From NCBI GenBank assembly GCA_023260615.1, contig JALQUY010000072.1:1-8607 (forward strand): a stretch of 8,607 bases of DNA. Direction: 5' to 3'. This document shows, in pieces, positions 5,596-8,607 of this stretch. The DNA comes from Schleiferiaceae bacterium (GTDB lineage Bacteria > Bacteroidota > Bacteroidia > Flavobacteriales > Schleiferiaceae). The translations under genes were made by a program, and so were the position numbers. Below the pieces are notes generated by a model, which was not told the origin of the DNA, did no database searches, and saw only the letters and a list, made by a program, of their open reading frames with translations. The stretch's first letter is position 1, and each line of letters opens with the position of its first letter.

Positions 5596-6909
5596 CAGCG
5601 TAAAGATACTTGGCTCGCCGGAGCCGTAGGCATCGTCCTCTTCTTTTTCTCCACTTTGCACGTTCAGGCACAAGGCTACACCCCGTACTTGAAAGGCGCC
5701 GAACATACCGGGGCTTTGCAGCTGGAAGTTCTGAAAGAAGCCCCGGACACCTTGCGCTACGCCTTGGTCGCTCATGCGGCGAGCTTGAACTACGACAGCA
5801 AGCGAAAGCGCCTGTACAACACGGTTGAACGCGCTCGGAAACTCCACCTCAACGTGGTGAAGATTTTCTCTCCGGAGCACGGATTCACGGGCAGCTATTC
5901 GGCGGGCGAGCACGTCGAAGATGAAGACGTAGATGGCGTAAAGATTCCCATGGTCTCGCTCTACGGCGCGCACAAAAAACCCACGGCGGAAGATTTGGCC
6001 GATGTGGATGTCGTGCTCTTTGATCTGCAAGATGTGGGCGTGCGCTTTTACACGTACATCAGTACGCTGACCTACGTCATGGAGGCATGCGCTGAACAGA
6101 AGAAGCCGCTCATCGTTTTGGACCGGCCCAATCCCTTTGCCAATGTGGTGGACGGCCCCGTGCTGGATACGGCCTTTACCAGCTTTGTGGGTATGCATCC
6201 GGTGCCTGTGCTTTATGGGATGACGATGGGCGAATATGCCCAAATGGTCAAAGGCGAAGGGTGGATTCAAAAGGCTGACTCTTTGCAGCTACGGGTTATT
6301 CCCTGTGTAGACTACCACCGGGAGCCCGTTTCGTTTCCGGAAGAAGCGCCGCCCTCGCCCAATTTGCCCAATGCCCATGCCATCGCCCTGTATCCTTCCC
6401 TCTGTTTTTTTGAGGCTGCTCCGGTGAGTGTGGGGCGTGGGACAGAGGCTCCTTTTGAGTGGATAGGGGCCCCTTGGGTTGATTCAACAGGCTTTTCATT
6501 TGTGCCCATGCCCAACGCGGGTGCTTCAGCCCCCAAATTTCAGGGCGATACCTGCCACGGCTGGGATTTACGCACAACCCCCATTCACCCAGAACAGGGA
6601 CTGCAGTTGACCTACCTCCATGACGTGTACCACGCGTATATAAATCAAGGAGGGGATACGCTCCGGGGCTTCTTCACGTCCTTCATGGACAAATTAGCGG
6701 GCGGTACCTCCCTGGAAGATGCCTTGGTGGCTGGTCAGACCGTGGAAGAAATCCAGACCTCTTGGCAGCCTGACCTCGCAGCCTTCAAGGAGCTTCGCAG
6801 CCGCTACCTGCTCTACAGCACCCAGCCCCTTCCTGCGCCGGTCGAAGCCACGCCCAGTTTAGCTCCTGCCAAAAAGGCAAAAAAAGCCACGAAAAAAGGC
6901 GCCCAGTAG
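5593..6909 (+). CDS. namZ: Secreted exo-beta-N-acetylmuramidase NamZ (DUF1343, YbbC family, GH171)
   Basis: A 438-residue protein of the DUF1343/YbbC family. Characterised members (B. subtilis YbbC/NamZ and a Tannerella homologue) release terminal MurNAc from peptidoglycan fragments. A signal peptide (residues 1-26, LAGAVGIVLFFFSTLHVQA, cut before Gln27) sends it to the periplasm. Family motifs are IFSPEHGFTG (91-100, with the acidic Glu95), LFDLQDVGVRFYTYISTL (142-159), LDRPNPF...VDGPVLD (176-192), and LYPSLCFFEAAPVSVGRGTEAPFEWIG split over 266-292. The enzymatic domain ends near residue 410; the last 28 residues are a Pro/Ala/Lys-rich tail (KKAKKATKKGAQ at the end) not typical of the family. 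An upstream in-frame extension to 5431 exists but is antisense to the permease and would hide the signal peptide, so ATG 5593 is chosen. Its partners in muropeptide recycling are not in the window. Confidence 0.93.
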   Translation: MQRKDTWLAGAVGIVLFFFSTLHVQAQGYTPYLKGAEHTGALQLEVLKEAPDTLRYALVAHAASLNYDSKRKRLYNTVERARKLHLNVVKIFSPEHGFTGSYSAGEHVEDEDVDGVKIPMVSLYGAHKKPTAEDLADVDVVLFDLQDVGVRFYTYISTLTYVMEACAEQKKPLIVLDRPNPFANVVDGPVLDTAFTSFVGMHPVPVLYGMTMGEYAQMVKGEGWIQKADSLQLRVIPCVDYHREPVSFPEEAPPSPNLPNAHAIALYPSLCFFEAAPVSVGRGTEAPFEWIGAPWVDSTGFSFVPMPNAGASAPKFQGDTCHGWDLRTTPIHPEQGLQLTYLHDVYHAYINQGGDTLRGFFTSFMDKLAGGTSLEDALVAGQTVEEIQTSWQPDLAAFKELRSRYLLYSTQPLPAPVEATPSLAPAKKAKKATKKGAQ

Positions 6910-6918
6910 GCGCCTTTT
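6894..6918. terminator. Bidirectional intrinsic terminator overlapping the namZ stop codon
   Basis: A perfect 10-bp inverted repeat, AAAAGGCGCC (6894-6903) with GGCGCCTTTT (6909-6918), has a 5-nt loop (6904-6908). The TAG stop of namZ (6907-6909) is in the loop and the first stem base. The + strand has T4 after the GC stem for namZ. The minus strand has T6 (complement of 6892-6897) and would end the converging TonB-receptor transcript, whose stop is at 6939. Confidence 0.85.
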
Positions 6919-6938
6919 CATGGACCAAAAACAAGCGT

Positions 6939-8606
6939 TTAGAACTCAAAAATGAAGCCTACGCTGGGGAGGACGGTGCCGCCGTTTACGTTGGGCAAGG
7001 TGGTGGTTTGGTACTGCCAAGGCTTATCTGGGTTGACGACGGGATTCCCGTCCCCATCGCGCACGACGTCAATGAAATCGGGTCCAGCCACTTTATAGGC
7101 CAGGGCATTCTGCAAATCAAAGTAGAGGTCGATGTTGACCTTTTTGAGGAACCACTTTTTGTCAATTCGGACATTGAGGCGGTCAAATTCGCCCAAGCGC
7201 TCGGTGTTGAGCAGGCTGTAATTGGGAATTCCACGACCGAGAACGTCCCAGTTGTAAATCGTAGCGGTCTTTTCTAAGTCAAAGGGCGTGTACGGTGCGC
7301 CACCCAGGTGTTGGTACTGCACACCAATCTCATAGTTCTTGCCAAAGCGCTTGCCGAAGGTGAACGTGGCAATCAAACCGTTGTCCCAGGAAGAGGGGAC
7401 GTAATCGCCATTAATGTCCTGAAACTCCGAACGCACCAGGGTAATAGCTGCGATGCCAAAGAGGCCCTTGTAGAGCTTTTGCTGGTAGGTCAGCTCCAAC
7501 CCGTAGGCGCGGCCATCGGAGGTCGCCGTCGCCAACTGGTTGCCAATGACGCCAAAGTCACCGCCCACCGTCGCCAAGGAAATAGAATCGCGCAGCAAGA
7601 AGGGGTAGTTGCTGTAGCGCTTGTAGAAGCCTTCGATAGACGTCTTTGCGTTCCAGGGCCAGTACTGGGTGGTGCCGGCCACAAAGTGTTCTGCTTGAAT
7701 AAAGGTCAGAGCCGAATTATCTCCATCCGTTCCCACGTAGCCCAAGGCGGTGTAGGGGGGAAGCTGGAAGTAGCGACCGTAGTTGCCGTCCAGGGTCCAG
7801 TTCTCGTTCAGGTTGTAGGAGAGGGCCACACGGGGAGACAGTTGGTTCAACGGGTTGCGGGTACTTTCATTGAAATCCACGATGTCTGTGCGCAGGCCCA
7901 AGGATATCTTTAAACGGTCATCGGCAAAGCGTCCCACCCAGTTGGCAAAGGCGTTGGCCTTGTAGTAGATAGCATCCGTTTCGTAGTCCAAAATGAAGCC
8001 ACCGGGCAAGCGTTTGTCAAAGGTCTGGGTGTTGTATTTCGCTTGTTCCAAGCCAAAGCCCACCATGGATTCCCAACGGCTTTTCTTGACTTGGTGCTCT
8101 AGGCGGAACTTGTTCTCAATTTCCTGCGAAGCGTAGTTTAAGAGTTGGTCCAGATCGCGGTTGTTGTTCTCATACTTGTACGATTCGTTGTTGAGCATAA
8201 AGCGACTCAAGACAATGTTGGTAATGCCTCCAGGGCCAAAGTGCGTGTATTTGGCGCCAATGCTGTAGTTCCACTGGTCGTATTCGGGCAAGTAGTTTAG
8301 GATGTAACGCTGCTCGGGCGTTTCATTTTGGTCCGTATTCAAGACGCTTACGTCATATGCGCCCAGGCTCAAAATAGTGAGTTGGTTGTTGCGGTTGAAG
8401 TTGTGCTTGACCTTGAACTGGTAATCGTTGTAGGTTGGCAAGAAAGGAAGGCCAATGGCCTTGAACAGGAATTGCAGATAGCTTCGGCGAATGGAGGCCA
8501 AATAGGTGGTTTTCTTGCTCAATGGGCCGTCCAGCGTCAAACCCACTTCCGAGGCACCCACTTGGAAAATGCCCCCGGTCTTGTCAGTGCGGCCATCTTT
8601 CAAGTT
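6939..8606 (-). CDS. TonB-dependent outer-membrane receptor, C-terminal part (5' end outside window)
   Basis: About 555 codons are present and the frame is open at the right edge; the TTG at 8603 is not a likely start. The opening residues LKDGRTDKTGGIFQVGASEVGLTLDGPL match the end of the plug and first strands of Bacteroidota TonB-dependent receptors. The rest alternates short aromatic-rich strands and polar loops, as in a 22-strand barrel (for example KVKHNFNRNNQLTILSLGAYD, LSPRVALSYNLNENW, NYGRYFQLPPYTAL). It ends in SVGFIFEF with a terminal Phe, the usual outer-membrane barrel signal for BAM insertion. Full-length members have roughly 750-950 residues with an N-terminal carboxypeptidase-regulatory-like domain and plug, which would lie outside. 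No SusD-like gene is visible, so it need not be a glycan-uptake pair; the substrate cannot be told. It ends at the shared terminator with namZ. Confidence 0.9.
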   Translation of the reverse strand, partial: NLKDGRTDKTGGIFQVGASEVGLTLDGPLSKKTTYLASIRRSYLQFLFKAIGLPFLPTYNDYQFKVKHNFNRNNQLTILSLGAYDVSVLNTDQNETPEQRYILNYLPEYDQWNYSIGAKYTHFGPGGITNIVLSRFMLNNESYKYENNNRDLDQLLNYASQEIENKFRLEHQVKKSRWESMVGFGLEQAKYNTQTFDKRLPGGFILDYETDAIYYKANAFANWVGRFADDRLKISLGLRTDIVDFNESTRNPLNQLSPRVALSYNLNENWTLDGNYGRYFQLPPYTALGYVGTDGDNSALTFIQAEHFVAGTTQYWPWNAKTSIEGFYKRYSNYPFLLRDSISLATVGGDFGVIGNQLATATSDGRAYGLELTYQQKLYKGLFGIAAITLVRSEFQDINGDYVPSSWDNGLIATFTFGKRFGKNYEIGVQYQHLGGAPYTPFDLEKTATIYNWDVLGRGIPNYSLLNTERLGEFDRLNVRIDKKWFLKKVNIDLYFDLQNALAYKVAGPDFIDVVRDGDGNPVVNPDKPWQYQTTTLPNVNGGTVLPSVGFIFEF

Positions 8607-8607
8607 G

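Noticed and set aside
4806..5603. + strand ORF of 265 codons opposite the permease
   Set aside because: It is antisense to a protein with clear FtsX-type motifs and has no recognisable features of its own.
5428..6270. Minus-strand ORF of 280 codons opposite the start of namZ
   Set aside because: His/Arg-rich composition without motifs; NamZ family motifs on the + strand account for this DNA.
7308..7913. + strand ORF of 201 codons opposite the TonB receptor
   Set aside because: Antisense shadow of the barrel-coding frame; no domain recognised.

Overview
The window looks like a chromosomal segment of a Bacteroidota bacterium (probably Flavobacteriales-like, although rather GC-rich for that order). 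Three things point there: promoter elements of the Bacteroidota primary sigma factor type (TTG, a spacer, then TAnnTTTG), best seen in front of the tRNA-Asp gene; few strong Shine-Dalgarno sequences; and gene content such as a TonB-dependent outer-membrane receptor, a NamZ-type muramidase and a Kazal lipoprotein. The lineage is inferred from sequence features, not from a search.

Region 1 (about 1-3750) holds the 3' end of a PhnA/YjdM-family gene on the + strand. It converges on a compact minus-strand operon read in the order trxA, hddC-gmhB fusion, hddA, gmhA. The junctions are very tight: 3 nt between trxA and the fusion, a 4-nt GTGA stop/start overlap between the fusion and hddA, and 22 nt before gmhA. 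Together the three heptose genes encode all four steps from sedoheptulose 7-phosphate to a nucleotide-activated D-glycero-D-manno-heptose, most likely the GDP-alpha form: isomerase (GmhA), 7-phosphate 1-kinase (HddA), 1,7-bisphosphate 7-phosphatase (GmhB domain) and nucleotidyltransferase (HddC domain). The product would feed a surface glycan or a glycosylated surface protein. A thioredoxin leads the operon, behind a plausible promoter.

Region 2 (about 3739-4390) has a small Kazal-type protease-inhibitor lipoprotein (+), a 59-residue two-helix membrane protein (-), and a tRNA-Asp(GTC) gene (-). The tRNA has a clear upstream promoter and a strong downstream intrinsic terminator.

Region 3 (about 4374-8607) carries an orphan FtsX/LolE-type ABC permease (-) and a secreted exo-N-acetylmuramidase NamZ (DUF1343) gene (+). 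Their ATG start codons overlap on opposite strands within one CATG. namZ ends in a bidirectional terminator hairpin that contains its own stop codon. A TonB-dependent receptor gene converges on that terminator from the minus strand and runs off the right edge.

No mobile element, CRISPR array, prophage or defence system was seen, and no gene-free stretch exceeds 300 bases. The most interesting items are the three-gene, four-step heptose cassette with its fused enzyme and leading thioredoxin, the shared start-codon site at 5592-5595, and the terminator built into the end of namZ.
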